A DNA stretch of 32,304 nt from Nocardiopsis sp. MG754419. GTDB lineage: Bacteria; Actinomycetota; Actinomycetes; Streptosporangiales; Streptosporangiaceae. The stretch lies in NCBI RefSeq assembly GCF_018207095.1, contig NZ_QOCZ01000048.1:1-32304 (forward strand), in the 5' to 3' direction. The notes under the pieces were generated by a model. It saw only the letters and a program-made list of their open reading frames with translations. It did no database searches and had not been told where the DNA came from. Shown here in pieces: positions 23,746-31,599 of the stretch; the first letter of the stretch is position 1; the number at the start of each line of letters is the position of its first letter. Position numbers and translations under genes: made by a program.

Positions 23746-23751
23746 TAGGGT
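23746..23751 (+). promoter_or_regulatory. Candidate -10 of the alcohol dehydrogenase gene
   Basis: TAGGGT (23746-23751) lies 29 bases before the ATG and stands out as an AT-containing island in GC-rich DNA. No good -35 is seen at 16-18 bases. The divergent ddaH-like gene shares this 256-base intergenic region. Confidence 0.35.
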
Positions 23752-23780
23752 CACGGCACTTCCATGATTGGAGTCCTCCC

Positions 23781-24875
23781 ATGAGCACGACCGTCAGGGC
23801 CGCCGTCTTCCACACGACCGACGCACCCCCCGAGATCCGACCCCTGGTCCTGCCCGACCCCGGCCCCGGCCAGGTGCGGGTCCGCATGGCCGCGGCGGGC
23901 GTGTGCCACTCCGACCTGTCGCTCTCCGACGGGACCCTGGCCCAGTCCTGGCCCGCGGTGCTGGGCCATGAGGGGGTCGGAACCGTGGAGGCCCTCGGTC
24001 CGGACGTGGAGGGTGTGGCCCTCGGCCGGCAGGCCATCCTCAACTGGGCACCGGCCTGCCGTGCGTGCTGGTTCTGTCGACAGGATGAACCGCACCTGTG
24101 CGCGCACGCTCTGGACGGCGCACTGACCCCCTACGCCGCGCTGACCGACGGCACCCCCGTCTACGCCGGTCTGGGCACCGGTGCCTTCGCGGAGGCCACG
24201 ATCGTGCCGGCCACGGCCCTGGTGCCGTTGCCGGACGGGATCGACCCCGCCGCGGCCGCGCTACTGGGATGCGCCGCGCTCACCGGGTGGGGCGCCGTCC
24301 ACAACGCCGCCGCCCTACGACGGGGCCGGTCGGCCGTGGTCTTGGGGCTGGGCGGGGTGGGACTGTCGGTGCTCCAGGCCGCCCGGATCGCCGGCGCGGA
24401 CCCCCTCATCGCCGTCGACGTCTCCCCCGAGAAGGAGGAACTGGCCCGGTCCTTGGGCGCCACCGACTTCCTTGTGGCCGACGGCTCCACCCACAGGGCC
24501 GTGCGGGCCCTCACCGGCGGACGCGGGGCCGACCACGCCTTCGAGGTGGTGGGCAGGTCCGAGGTCGTGCGCACGGCCTGGAACTCCACCCGACGCGGGG
24601 GCACCGTGACCGTCGTGGGGGTGGGCTCGGCCGAGGACCGGGTGTCCTTCAGCGCCCTGGAGCTGTTCCACCAGGGCCGCACGCTCCAGGGGTGCGTGTA
24701 CGGGTCCGGTGACCCGGACCGGGACATCCCGCTGGTGGCGGAGGCGGTCCGCGCGGGCGACCTGCGTCTGTCGGCGATGGTGACCGACGAGATCTCCCTC
24801 GAAGGGGTACCGGAGGCCTTCGAACGCATGCGGCGGGGCCGGGGCGGCCGGTCGCTGGTGCGGTTCGGTGCCTGA
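23781..24875 (+). CDS. Zinc-dependent alcohol dehydrogenase (MDR family)
   Basis: A 364-residue NAD(P)-dependent medium-chain dehydrogenase. Catalytic zinc ligands are C42 (GVCHSD), H63 with E64 (GHEGVG) and C164 (LLGCAALTGWGAV). The structural zinc cysteines are C93, C96, C99 and C107. The Rossmann motif GLGGVG spans 189-194. This layout matches class III-like and mycothiol/aryl alcohol dehydrogenases; the substrate is not evident. GGAGTCC lies just upstream of the ATG. It is divergent from the ddaH-like gene. It could reduce or oxidise an alcohol/aldehyde pair connected with the neighbouring aldehyde dehydrogenase, but nothing in the sequence proves this. Confidence 0.9.
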   Translation: MSTTVRAAVFHTTDAPPEIRPLVLPDPGPGQVRVRMAAAGVCHSDLSLSDGTLAQSWPAVLGHEGVGTVEALGPDVEGVALGRQAILNWAPACRACWFCRQDEPHLCAHALDGALTPYAALTDGTPVYAGLGTGAFAEATIVPATALVPLPDGIDPAAAALLGCAALTGWGAVHNAAALRRGRSAVVLGLGGVGLSVLQAARIAGADPLIAVDVSPEKEELARSLGATDFLVADGSTHRAVRALTGGRGADHAFEVVGRSEVVRTAWNSTRRGGTVTVVGVGSAEDRVSFSALELFHQGRTLQGCVYGSGDPDRDIPLVAEAVRAGDLRLSAMVTDEISLEGVPEAFERMRRGRGGRSLVRFGA

Positions 24876-24956
24876 ACGGGTCCCGGTCGGCCCCTGCCGA
24901 GGCGACCGGAAGGGGCCCGCCCCGGGCCTGGGCGCGCGGCCACGACACCGAAAGCG

Positions 24957-24979
24957 CCTTTGTCACCCTCTGACAAAGG
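24957..24979. promoter_or_regulatory. Perfect inverted repeat upstream of the FAD-binding dehydrogenase
   Basis: CCTTTGTCA (24957-24965) and TGACAAAGG (24971-24979) are perfect 9-bp arms around a 5-bp centre, about 90 bases before the dehydrogenase start. TTTGTC or TGACAA within it could act as a -35. A short gap to the preceding gene makes an operator more likely than a terminator, although a hairpin is possible. Confidence 0.6.
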
Positions 24980-25070
24980 ATGTGGTGCGGAGCGCACAGG
25001 ACCCTTGTCGTCCGCCGCGGGCCGGGGCACAGTCGTCATCACCATCCGCCGGACCCGCGAGGAGAGACCC

Positions 25071-26729
25071 ATGAGCACCGACCAGGCCGACGCGATCGTC
25101 GTCGGGGCCGGGTTGGCCGGACTGGCCGCCGCCGCCGAACTGGCCGAGGCCGGCAAGCGGGTGATCCTGCTGGACCAGGAGCCCGAGCAGTCCCTGGGGG
25201 GTCAGGCCTTCTGGTCCTTCGGTGGACTGTTCTTCGTGGACTCGCCGGAACAGCGGCGCATGGGCGTCAAGGACTCCCGGGAGCTCGCGCTCCAGGACTG
25301 GATGGGCACCGCCGGTTTCGACCGCCCCGAGGACGCGTGGCCGCGCAAGTGGGCCGAGGCCTACGTCGACTTCGCCGCCGGGGAGAAGTACACGTGGCTG
25401 CGGCAACAGGGCCTGAAACTCTTCCCGATCGTCGGCTGGGCCGAACGCGGCGGCTATCTGGCCGACGGGCACGGCAACTCCGTACCCCGTTTCCACATCA
25501 CGTGGGGCACCGGACCCGGGGTGGTCGCGCCGTTCGAGCGCCGGGTGCGCGCCGCGGCCGAACGCGGCCTGGTGGACCTGCGGTTCCGTCACCGGGTGGA
25601 CGAACTGGTCGTGACGGGCGGGACCGTCACCGGGGTGCGCGGCACGGTGTTGGCCCCCAGTGACACCACGCGCGGCCAGGCCAGCAACCGCGACGCCGTG
25701 GGCGGGTTCGCGTGCGACGCGCAGGCGATCGTCGTCACCGCCGGCGGCATCGGCGGCGACCACGACCTGGTCCGCCGCAACTGGCCCGAGCGCCTGGGCC
25801 GGGCGCCCGAGCACATGTTGTCGGGGGTGCCGGCGCACGTGGACGGTCGGATGCTCGGCATCACCGAGACCGCCGGCGGACAGGTCATCAACCGGGACCG
25901 CATGTGGCACTACACCGAGGGCATCCGGAACTGGGACCCGATCTGGGCCCGGCACGGGATCCGGATCCTGCCCGGACCCTCGTCCCTGTGGTTGGACGCC
26001 ACGGGACGGCGCCTGCCCGCGCCGTACTTCCCCGGGTTCGACACCCTGGGCACCCTGGAGCACATCATGCGCACCGGCCACGAGTACACGTGGTTCGTGC
26101 TCTCACAGAAGATCATCGAGAAGGAGTTCGGCCTCTCGGGCTCGGAGCAGAACCCGGACCTGACCGGCAAGGACCTCAGGCTGGTCCTCCAGCGCGTCCT
26201 GCCGGGCGCCCCGGGACCGGTGGAGGCGTTCAAGCGCAACGGCTCCGACTTCGTGGTCGCCGACCGACTTCCGGAGCTGATCCGGAAGATGAAGGGGATC
26301 GCCGGCGACGACGTCCTGGACGCCGACACGGTGACCCGCGAGGTGGTGGCCCGCGACCGGGAGATGGCCAACACCTTCACCAAGGACCTCCAGGTGATGG
26401 CGGTGCACGGCGCACGCCGCTACCGGGGCGACCGACTCGCACGGGTGGCGACCCCGCACCAGATCCTCGATCCCAAGGCGGGACCGCTCATCGCGGTGCG
26501 CCTGCACATCCTCACGCGCAAGACCCTGGGCGGGCTGCACACCGACCTGGACGCCCGGGTCCTGCGCACGGACGGCACGCCCCTGCCGGGGGTGTACGCC
26601 GCCGGTGAGGTCGCCGGGTTCGGGGGTGGCGGCGTGCACGGCTACCGGTCCCTGGAAGGCACGTTCCTGGGCGGTTGCCTGTTCTCCGGCCGCACCGCCG
26701 GGCGTGCGGCGGCGGCCGCCCTGGGGTAA
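25071..26729 (+). CDS. FAD-binding dehydrogenase (fumarate reductase/KstD-like flavoprotein, COG3573 type)
   Basis: A 552-residue flavoprotein. An N-terminal dinucleotide fold is clear, VGAGLAGLAAAAELAEAGKR followed by an acidic residue (about 11-36), and the C-terminus closes the FAD site with GVYAAGEVAGFGGGGVHGYR and GTFLGGCLFSGRTAG. The intervening capping domain (WSFGGLFFVDSPEQRRMGVKD, then W-rich segments) is that of the large uncharacterised FAD-binding dehydrogenases related to 3-ketosteroid delta-1-dehydrogenase. The length is typical of the group. Its substrate is unknown; steroid activity should not be assumed. Start ATG 25071 is preceded by GAGGAGAG. It has its own operator-like inverted repeat upstream, which suggests control independent of the alcohol dehydrogenase. 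Confidence 0.85.
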   Translation: MSTDQADAIVVGAGLAGLAAAAELAEAGKRVILLDQEPEQSLGGQAFWSFGGLFFVDSPEQRRMGVKDSRELALQDWMGTAGFDRPEDAWPRKWAEAYVDFAAGEKYTWLRQQGLKLFPIVGWAERGGYLADGHGNSVPRFHITWGTGPGVVAPFERRVRAAAERGLVDLRFRHRVDELVVTGGTVTGVRGTVLAPSDTTRGQASNRDAVGGFACDAQAIVVTAGGIGGDHDLVRRNWPERLGRAPEHMLSGVPAHVDGRMLGITETAGGQVINRDRMWHYTEGIRNWDPIWARHGIRILPGPSSLWLDATGRRLPAPYFPGFDTLGTLEHIMRTGHEYTWFVLSQKIIEKEFGLSGSEQNPDLTGKDLRLVLQRVLPGAPGPVEAFKRNGSDFVVADRLPELIRKMKGIAGDDVLDADTVTREVVARDREMANTFTKDLQVMAVHGARRYRGDRLARVATPHQILDPKAGPLIAVRLHILTRKTLGGLHTDLDARVLRTDGTPLPGVYAAGEVAGFGGGGVHGYRSLEGTFLGGCLFSGRTAGRAAAAALG

Positions 26730-26846
26730 GGGCTCCGGGGACACCGCCCTCGCCTCGGTCGCACGCGGGGCCGGCTGCAGGTCGGCGTCGACGACGGCCT
26801 ATGCCGGACCCCGGACGGGTCGCGGCTTCGCGAGCGCAACGGCGCG

Positions 26847-26878
26847 GAGCCGGGCGCCCCGTTCGAGGCGCCCGGCTC
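26847..26878. terminator. Bidirectional terminator between flavoprotein and RHH gene
   Basis: A perfect 12-bp stem (26847-26858 with 26867-26878) and an 8-nt loop lie between the convergent genes, five bases from the stop of the leftward one. The remaining bases of 26730-26883 show nothing else. Confidence 0.9.
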
Positions 26879-26883
26879 TGTCG

Positions 26884-27126
26884 TCAGCGGGGTGAGCGAG
26901 GCTCGTCGTTCTCGTCCTCGTCCGGCGCGGGCCCGGCCTTGCGGGGACGGCCGCGGCGGGGCAGGTCCCCCGCCTCCTTCGGCATGCGTCCGGCGTCGTC
27001 CAGGGCACGACGGAGCAGGAACTCGATCTGGGCGTTGGTGCTGCGCAACTCCTGTCCGGCCCACCGCGCGAGCGCGTCGTGGACGGCGGGGTCGAGCCGC
27101 AGCAGCACCTTCTTACGCTCGGGCAC
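26884..27126 (-). CDS. Small ribbon-helix-helix-like DNA-binding protein
   Basis: An 80-residue protein. Residues 5-45 read KVLLRLDPAVHDALARWAGQ followed by ELRSTNAQIEFLLRRAL, the strand-helix-helix pattern of Arc/HicB-like ribbon-helix-helix proteins, where the strand would contact the DNA major groove. The second half is a disordered, Arg/Pro/Lys then acidic tail. It is the second gene of an operon with the SPFH protein, 16 bases behind it, a pairing I recognise as common in actinobacteria. It may autoregulate through the GTGATATCAC site in the operon's promoter, which is inference. No toxin gene is adjacent, so a toxin-antitoxin role is unlikely. Confidence 0.82.
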   Translation of the reverse strand: MPERKKVLLRLDPAVHDALARWAGQELRSTNAQIEFLLRRALDDAGRMPKEAGDLPRRGRPRKAGPAPDEDENDEPRSPR

Positions 27127-27142
27127 GGCACCTCACCCGGAT

Positions 27143-28051
27143 CTACTGGTACAGGGTTCCGGTATTGACGACCGGGCTGGCGGGGCGGTCGGAGCACAGC
27201 ACCACGAGCAGGTTGCTGACCATGGCGGCCTTGCGCTCCTCGTCCAGGTCCACCACGTCCTCCTCGGACAGGCGCTCCAAGGCACGGTCGACCACGGTGA
27301 CCGCGCCCTCGACGATCTCGGCGCGGGCGGCGATGAGCGCCCCGGCCTGCTGACGCTGGAGCATGGCCCGGGCGATCTCGGGGGCGTAGGCCAGGTGGGT
27401 GAAACGGGACTCCACGACCTTGACGCCCGCGGCGTCGACCCGCTCGGCGACCTCCTTGGAGAGCTGTTCGGTGATGGCGTCGGCGCTGTCGCGCAGGGAC
27501 GGCACCTCGCCCTCACCGTAGGAGTCGTAGGGGTACTTGCCGGCGATGTGGCGGACGGCGGCCTCGGTCTGCGTGGAGACGAACTGGACGAAGTCGTCCA
27601 CTTCGAAGGAGGCGCGCGCGGTGTCCTCGACCTGCCAGACGACGACCGCCGCGATCTCGATGGGGCTGCCGGAGGCGTCGTTGACCTTCATGACGGAGGT
27701 CTCGTGGTTACGGATCCGGGTGGAGACCGCTTTGCGGACGGTGAGCGGGTTGACCCAACGCAACCCGTCGGTGCGGATCGTGCCGACATAGCGGCCGAAG
27801 AACTGGACCACCTGAGCCTCGTTGGGCGCGACCATGGTCAGCCCGAGTGACAGGAAGGCGCCGGCGAGCGCCACGACCACACCGACCGCGACGAGGACGC
27901 CGGGCAGGTCGAGCAGGGGCAGGAGGGCGACGCCCACACCGACGAGGAACAGCACCACGGAGACGCAGAACATGGGGATGCCGCTGGATCCGAAAGCGGT
28001 GCGTTCACGGTACTGCGGCGCGGGCCTGATGACGTTCGCTGTATCGGTCAT
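27143..28051 (-). CDS. SPFH (stomatin/prohibitin-like) membrane protein
   Basis: A 302-residue protein with two adjacent N-terminal hydrophobic segments (roughly residues 27-46 and 49-72), followed by an SPFH/band 7 domain starting at LTMVAPNEAQVVQFFGRYVG. Family features include the segments PIEIAAVVVWQVEDTARASF and LRDSADAITEQLSKEVAERV. A helical stretch follows (LAYAPEIARAMLQRQQAGAL, IAARAEIVEGAVTVVDRAL) that drives oligomer formation in flotillin-like proteins. SPFH proteins scaffold membrane microdomains and often associate with proteases or stress systems. ATG 28051 is preceded by GAGGAGAGGG about eight bases away; the frame stays open further left without homology. It is divergent from two PH-domain membrane proteins, and a shared envelope role is likely but inferred. 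Confidence 0.9.
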   Translation of the reverse strand: MTDTANVIRPAPQYRERTAFGSSGIPMFCVSVVLFLVGVGVALLPLLDLPGVLVAVGVVVALAGAFLSLGLTMVAPNEAQVVQFFGRYVGTIRTDGLRWVNPLTVRKAVSTRIRNHETSVMKVNDASGSPIEIAAVVVWQVEDTARASFEVDDFVQFVSTQTEAAVRHIAGKYPYDSYGEGEVPSLRDSADAITEQLSKEVAERVDAAGVKVVESRFTHLAYAPEIARAMLQRQQAGALIAARAEIVEGAVTVVDRALERLSEEDVVDLDEERKAAMVSNLLVVLCSDRPASPVVNTGTLYQ

Positions 28052-28081
28052 GGGTGTTCCCTCTCCTCGGGTGATGACTGG

Positions 28082-28102
28082 AGCATAGCATTGTGATATC
28101 AC
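28082..28102 (-). promoter_or_regulatory. Promoter of the SPFH-RHH operon with GTGATATCAC palindrome
   Basis: On the leftward strand TATGCT (28087-28082) is a good -10, about 31 bases before the SPFH start. The 10-bp palindrome GTGATATCAC (28093-28102) lies just upstream, in the spacer between -10 and the expected -35. The site is AT-rich in a very GC-rich setting. The divergent PH-domain genes may be controlled from here as well. Binding by the operon's ribbon-helix-helix protein is a hypothesis. Confidence 0.55.
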
Positions 28103-28153
28103 TTTTAATAGCCGGCCAGCCCCGAGGCCCGAACGAGAGGAGACGTGGACGCG

Positions 28154-28651
28154 ATGAGCACCGACGCTCTGCGCCTGCGACCGCCCCACCACCGCGTGGA
28201 CCGACGTGCCGTCCTCTGGTGGACCACCCGCTCCCTCGCGACGACGATCGCCCTCACCGCCGTCCCCCTGGTACCCGCGCTCATCTGGGAACCGGTCCGG
28301 TTCTGGTTCCTCGTCGCGACCGGGGTCATCGGCGGCGTCGGTCTGCTGATCACCGTGGTGATGCCCCAGTGGCGTTACCGGGTGCACCGCTGGGAGGTGA
28401 CCGACACCGCCGTGTACACCTCCAGTGGATGGGTCTGGCAGGAGTGGCGGGTGGCCCCGATGTCGCGGATCCAGACCGTCGACACCGCGCGCGGCCCCTT
28501 GCAGCGAGCCTTCGGCCTGTCGAGCGTGACCGTGACGACGGCGTCCGCGGCGGGCCCGATCGAGATCAGCGGGCTCGACCACGTGCTCGCCACCGAGGTG
28601 GCCGACCAGCTCACCGACAGCACCGAGGCCGTTCCCGGGGACGCGACATGA
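28154..28651 (+). CDS. Bacterial PH-domain membrane protein (YdbS-like)
   Basis: A protein of about 165 residues with two hydrophobic segments near residues 25-70 (LATTIALTAVPLVPALIWEP and FLVATGVIGGVGLLITVVM) followed by a bacterial PH domain (DUF304/bPH2): YRVHRWEVTDTAVYTSSGWV, WRVAPMSRIQTVDTARGPLQ, RAFGLSSVTVTTASAAGPIE. This is the YdbS layout. The start is uncertain: ATG 28154 has AGGAG about eleven bases upstream, while GTG 28145 is only two bases from it. Its stop overlaps the start of the next gene (ATGA), so the two proteins are translationally coupled. YdbS and YdbT of Bacillus act together at the membrane; their molecular function is poorly known. Confidence 0.85.
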   Translation: MSTDALRLRPPHHRVDRRAVLWWTTRSLATTIALTAVPLVPALIWEPVRFWFLVATGVIGGVGLLITVVMPQWRYRVHRWEVTDTAVYTSSGWVWQEWRVAPMSRIQTVDTARGPLQRAFGLSSVTVTTASAAGPIEISGLDHVLATEVADQLTDSTEAVPGDAT

Positions 28652-30534
28652 CCCCGCACGAGGATCGGCGCCCGGAGGGGCCGCACGCCGACGAGCCCGC
28701 CATCGCGGGACGGCACACCGAGACCTCCCCGGCCGAGGAACACCGCATCGCGTCGTCCGCGCCCGAGGCGGCCCACACGGACGGGCCGACCCCGGAGCCT
28801 CCCGCCGGCGGGTCGGAGCACACGGACCCCGGCCCGGAGGACGACCCGGCCGGCGACTGGCTGGGGCTGAGCCCCCTGTCGGTGTGGGCCAACACGACGG
28901 TCGTGGCCCTGTGCCTGGTGCCCACCGCGATCGTGGCCACCGTGGTCCTGTTCATCGCGGACCTGACCCTCTGGGCCGGGCTGTCGCTCCCGGCGTCCCT
29001 GGCCTTCATCGGCCTGACGACCTACCTGGACCTGCTCCGGCTGCGCGCGGTGCGCTACCGGGTGACCGTCGAGCGCATGGAGATGCGGTCGGGCATCATC
29101 GCCAAGGCCTACCGGTCCATCCCGCGCGAACGCGTGCGCAGCGTGGACGTGGCGGCTCCGATCTACATCCGCGTCTTCGGACTGTGCACCGTGACCGTGG
29201 GCACGGGTGAGAAGGTCGGCACCGGCGGGGACCAGCTGAAGCTGGAGTTCGTGACCGCGGACCAGGGTGAGCGGCTGCGCCGTGAACTGTTGCGGCGCAC
29301 CCCGACCACGAGCGCCTCCGGCCCCACGGACTCCGCGGAGGAGACGGACGCCGGACCGGCCGAGGACGAGGGGACCGAACTCGCCCGCCTGAACCCGCGC
29401 TGGTTCGCCTACGCCCCGGCCACCACCGCCACCTTCGGTATCGGCCTCGGTGTGATCGCCGCGCTCGTCGGCCTCAACGCGCAGTCGGGCGGATACGGAT
29501 GGCGGTGGATCTCCGAGCAGGCCGGACTGCCCAGCGGGCAGCAGATGGCCGACTTCGTGCTGAGCCGTGTGTTGCTCGTCGTGCCCCTGGCGCTGTTCGG
29601 GCTGTTGCTGTCCGGCGTGGTCATTCTGGTGGCCGCCGCGGTGGAGACCTGGTGGGACTACCGCCTCACCCGTGAGCCCGACGGCACCGTGCGGCTGCGG
29701 CGCGGTCTGCTGACCAGTGTCTCGTTGTCGGTGGAGGGTCGACGGCTCAACGGCGTGGTCCTGCACGAGCCGTTCGTGCTGCGTTCGGTGGGCGGGGCCG
29801 CCGTTCAGGCCGTCGCCACCGGTCTGGAGGGCGACGACGACAAGAAGACCAGTGCGAAGAGCCGGCTGTCACCGGCCATGCCCCGCGCCCGCGCCCGTGC
29901 CCTGGGTGCGGCGCTGATGGCCCGGGAGAGCTCCGCTCTGGACGTGCCACTGGAGGGACATCCGCGGGCGGCGTTGCGCCGGCGGTTCACCCGGGCCGGC
30001 GTCGTCACGCTGACGGGTCTGACCGCGGCCGGTGGGCTGGCGTGGCTGCACGGGGTCGCCACCGGGTCCTGGTGGGAGGTGGTCGGGACCATCGAGGAGA
30101 ACATCATCCCGGTCCCCCTGTTCAGTGGGAGCGTGGAGGCCGCCCCCGGCTGGGGTTGGTTCCTTCCTGCGGCGATCCTGGGCGTGGTCGCGTTCTGGTA
30201 CGCGGTGGGCTCCTACCGCGGGTTGGGCCACGGCCTGCACCCGGACTACCTGGTGCTGCGCAAGGGCATGGCGGCCCGGGACACGGTCACGCTGGAGCGG
30301 TCGGCGGTGATCGGCTGGCGGATCACGCGCTCCCCCTTCCAGCGCAGGCTGGGGCTGGCCGACGTGTCGGCGACCACCGCCGCGGGGACGGGCATGTACA
30401 CCGCGGTGGACGTGGGTCTGGGCCAGGGGCTGGCCTGGGCGGACGCTGCGGTGCCCGCGTTGCTCGCGCCCTTCCTGGAAGGCTCCGAGGACCACGCGGA
30501 GGCCGAGGAGCAGAGCACTCCGCCGGCCCCCTGA
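28648..30534 (+). CDS. Large bacterial PH-domain membrane protein (YdbT-like)
   Basis: A 628-residue membrane protein. The first 75 residues are a disordered, Pro/Glu/His-rich cytosolic region not seen in shorter homologues. Then come repeated units of two membrane segments plus a bPH2 (DUF304) domain: one around residues 85-220 (YRVTVERMEMRSGIIAKAYR, SIPRERVRSVDVAAPIYIRV), one around 250-420 (DYRLTREPDGTVRLRRGLLT), and one at the C-terminus (HPDYLVLRKGMAARDTVTLE, RSAVIGWRITRSPFQRRLGL). This matches YdbT. An acidic linker separates the first and second units. It overlaps the YdbS-like gene by four bases. Partnership with that protein, and perhaps with the divergent SPFH protein, is inferred from context. 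Confidence 0.88.
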   Translation: MTPHEDRRPEGPHADEPAIAGRHTETSPAEEHRIASSAPEAAHTDGPTPEPPAGGSEHTDPGPEDDPAGDWLGLSPLSVWANTTVVALCLVPTAIVATVVLFIADLTLWAGLSLPASLAFIGLTTYLDLLRLRAVRYRVTVERMEMRSGIIAKAYRSIPRERVRSVDVAAPIYIRVFGLCTVTVGTGEKVGTGGDQLKLEFVTADQGERLRRELLRRTPTTSASGPTDSAEETDAGPAEDEGTELARLNPRWFAYAPATTATFGIGLGVIAALVGLNAQSGGYGWRWISEQAGLPSGQQMADFVLSRVLLVVPLALFGLLLSGVVILVAAAVETWWDYRLTREPDGTVRLRRGLLTSVSLSVEGRRLNGVVLHEPFVLRSVGGAAVQAVATGLEGDDDKKTSAKSRLSPAMPRARARALGAALMARESSALDVPLEGHPRAALRRRFTRAGVVTLTGLTAAGGLAWLHGVATGSWWEVVGTIEENIIPVPLFSGSVEAAPGWGWFLPAAILGVVAFWYAVGSYRGLGHGLHPDYLVLRKGMAARDTVTLERSAVIGWRITRSPFQRRLGLADVSATTAAGTGMYTAVDVGLGQGLAWADAAVPALLAPFLEGSEDHAEAEEQSTPPAP

Positions 30535-30778
30535 GCCGTCCGCCGCGGGACCCGTTCGACGCTCGGGCCCGTGCTCGGGTGGCCCACGGTGCGGCGGGCA
30601 TCGTCGACGCGCTCGGGCCGCCCGTGGCCCGCGGACATTGCGGGCCCCGTGCCCGTCGCCTCACTTCTCCGTGGGGCAGCGGACACGGGGCCCACCCGTG
30701 CACAAGCCCTCGTGAAGCCCCGTGCGCGGCCCGAGGATCCCCTTCCCGGAACCGCCGGAGCCCGGGGCACCGCTCCCC

Positions 30779-30798
30779 CGAGGGCGGGCGCGCCCTCG
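30779..30798. terminator. Hairpin between PH-domain and STAS genes
   Basis: CGAGGGCG (30779-30786) pairs with CGCCCTCG (30791-30798) around a 4-nt loop, ten bases before the STAS stop. It is probably the terminator of the leftward STAS gene. The remainder of 30535-30778 contains no gene or other element that I can support. Confidence 0.65.
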
Positions 30799-30808
30799 TC
30801 CGGGACGC

Positions 30809-31213
30809 CTAGAAGACGGGGTTGTCGCGGATGGGCGGACCGTCCGCGCGCAGTCCACTTGTGTGACTGAGCGCCATCTCCACCATGGGATAGACGTCGA
30901 ACAGGCGCCGCATCGTCAGGGCGTCCAGGACCCGTTCGGCGATCGCCGTGGGCTCGGCGAGGACCATGTGCCGTCCCTGTTCGCTCAGGGAGCGGTGGAC
31001 CGAGACGAGTGCGCGCACGCCGCTGGCGTCGAAGAAGCCGACCCCGGACATGTCCACGACCAGGCAGGCGCATCCGGAGTCCTCGACCGCCCGAAGGAGA
31101 CGGTCACGCAGCCGGTCGGCGGTGGCCAGGTCCACCTCGCCGTGGACGCCTACCACCGTCACCCCTGTGCAGGAGAAACGTTCCCGGGCCGAGAACGGTA
31201 CATCCTTCGCCAC
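30809..31213 (-). CDS. STAS-domain anti-sigma-factor antagonist
   Basis: A protein of about 134 residues of the SpoIIAA/RsbV type. The STAS fold is plain: GVTVVGVHGEVDLATADRLR, then CLVVDMSGVGFFDASGVRAL, in which the serine of DASG is the residue phosphorylated by a partner anti-sigma kinase. When unphosphorylated it would bind that kinase and free a stress sigma factor. Neither the kinase nor the sigma factor gene is in the window. The GTG at 31213 has GAGAGG eight bases upstream and is preferred; an in-frame GTG at 31222 lies too close to it. The residues after about 115 are a short extra tail. Three CGyAACC-like repeats lie just upstream. Confidence 0.87.
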   Translation of the reverse strand: MAKDVPFSARERFSCTGVTVVGVHGEVDLATADRLRDRLLRAVEDSGCACLVVDMSGVGFFDASGVRALVSVHRSLSEQGRHMVLAEPTAIAERVLDALTMRRLFDVYPMVEMALSHTSGLRADGPPIRDNPVF

Positions 31214-31233
31214 TCGGGCCACCTCTCACCGGA

Positions 31234-31275
31234 CGTAACCTTTCCACTACGCAACCGCGTACGAGATCGTAACCT
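31234..31275 (-). promoter_or_regulatory. Three spaced CGyAACC repeats upstream of the STAS gene
   Basis: CGTAACC (31234), CGCAACC (31250) and CGTAACC (31268) lie in the same orientation at 16- and 18-base intervals, 20-62 bases upstream of the STAS start. On the leftward strand they read GGTTACG/GGTTGCG. They may be promoter hexamers or regulator half-sites; the spacing is close to that between -35 and -10. Confidence 0.4.
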
Positions 31276-31496
31276 CTCCATCGAGGTCGCGGGAGCCCTT
31301 TGGTGAGAAAAACCGCCGAAATCTCGCTGATGTGACCACAGGGACAGCTCGGTGTCACCTCGGACGACCCGCTCTGGCCCGACACGGCGGGGGCCGCGCG
31401 ACCCCGCGGATCGCACCATCGACTCTCGGACACTCCCGAAGTCGGCCCCGCGCCGTGCTTTCACGGCTCCCGTGCGGTAAAAGCGGTATTTGGACG

Positions 31497-31556
31497 CCCG
31501 CGTGACGGACGGGGCTCCCGCCTCTCCACGTGGCGGGAGGTCGACCGTCACGCGGG
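31497..31556 (+). promoter_or_regulatory. Large compound hairpin in the leader of the DUF4916 gene
   Basis: An outer perfect 12-bp stem (31497-31508 with 31545-31556) encloses a second perfect 8-bp stem (31515-31522 with 31532-31539) and a 9-nt loop. It ends 44 bases before the downstream ATG. Just upstream, GGTATT near 31485-31490 is a possible -10, which would start the RNA almost at the base of the stem. It may be a regulatory 5' leader, an attenuator or a small RNA. From 31276 to 31484 I see nothing else. Confidence 0.55.
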
Positions 31557-31599
31557 ACACGAACAGAGCGAAGGGAGGGAGCGGCCGCTCGACCGCTTC

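Noticed and set aside
25071-26729. 3-ketosteroid dehydrogenase
   Set aside because: The fold is related, but there are no steroid catabolic genes nearby and the protein fits the uncharacterised COG3573-like branch better.
26884-27126. Antitoxin of a toxin-antitoxin pair
   Set aside because: The only operon partner is an SPFH membrane protein, and no toxin-like gene is adjacent.
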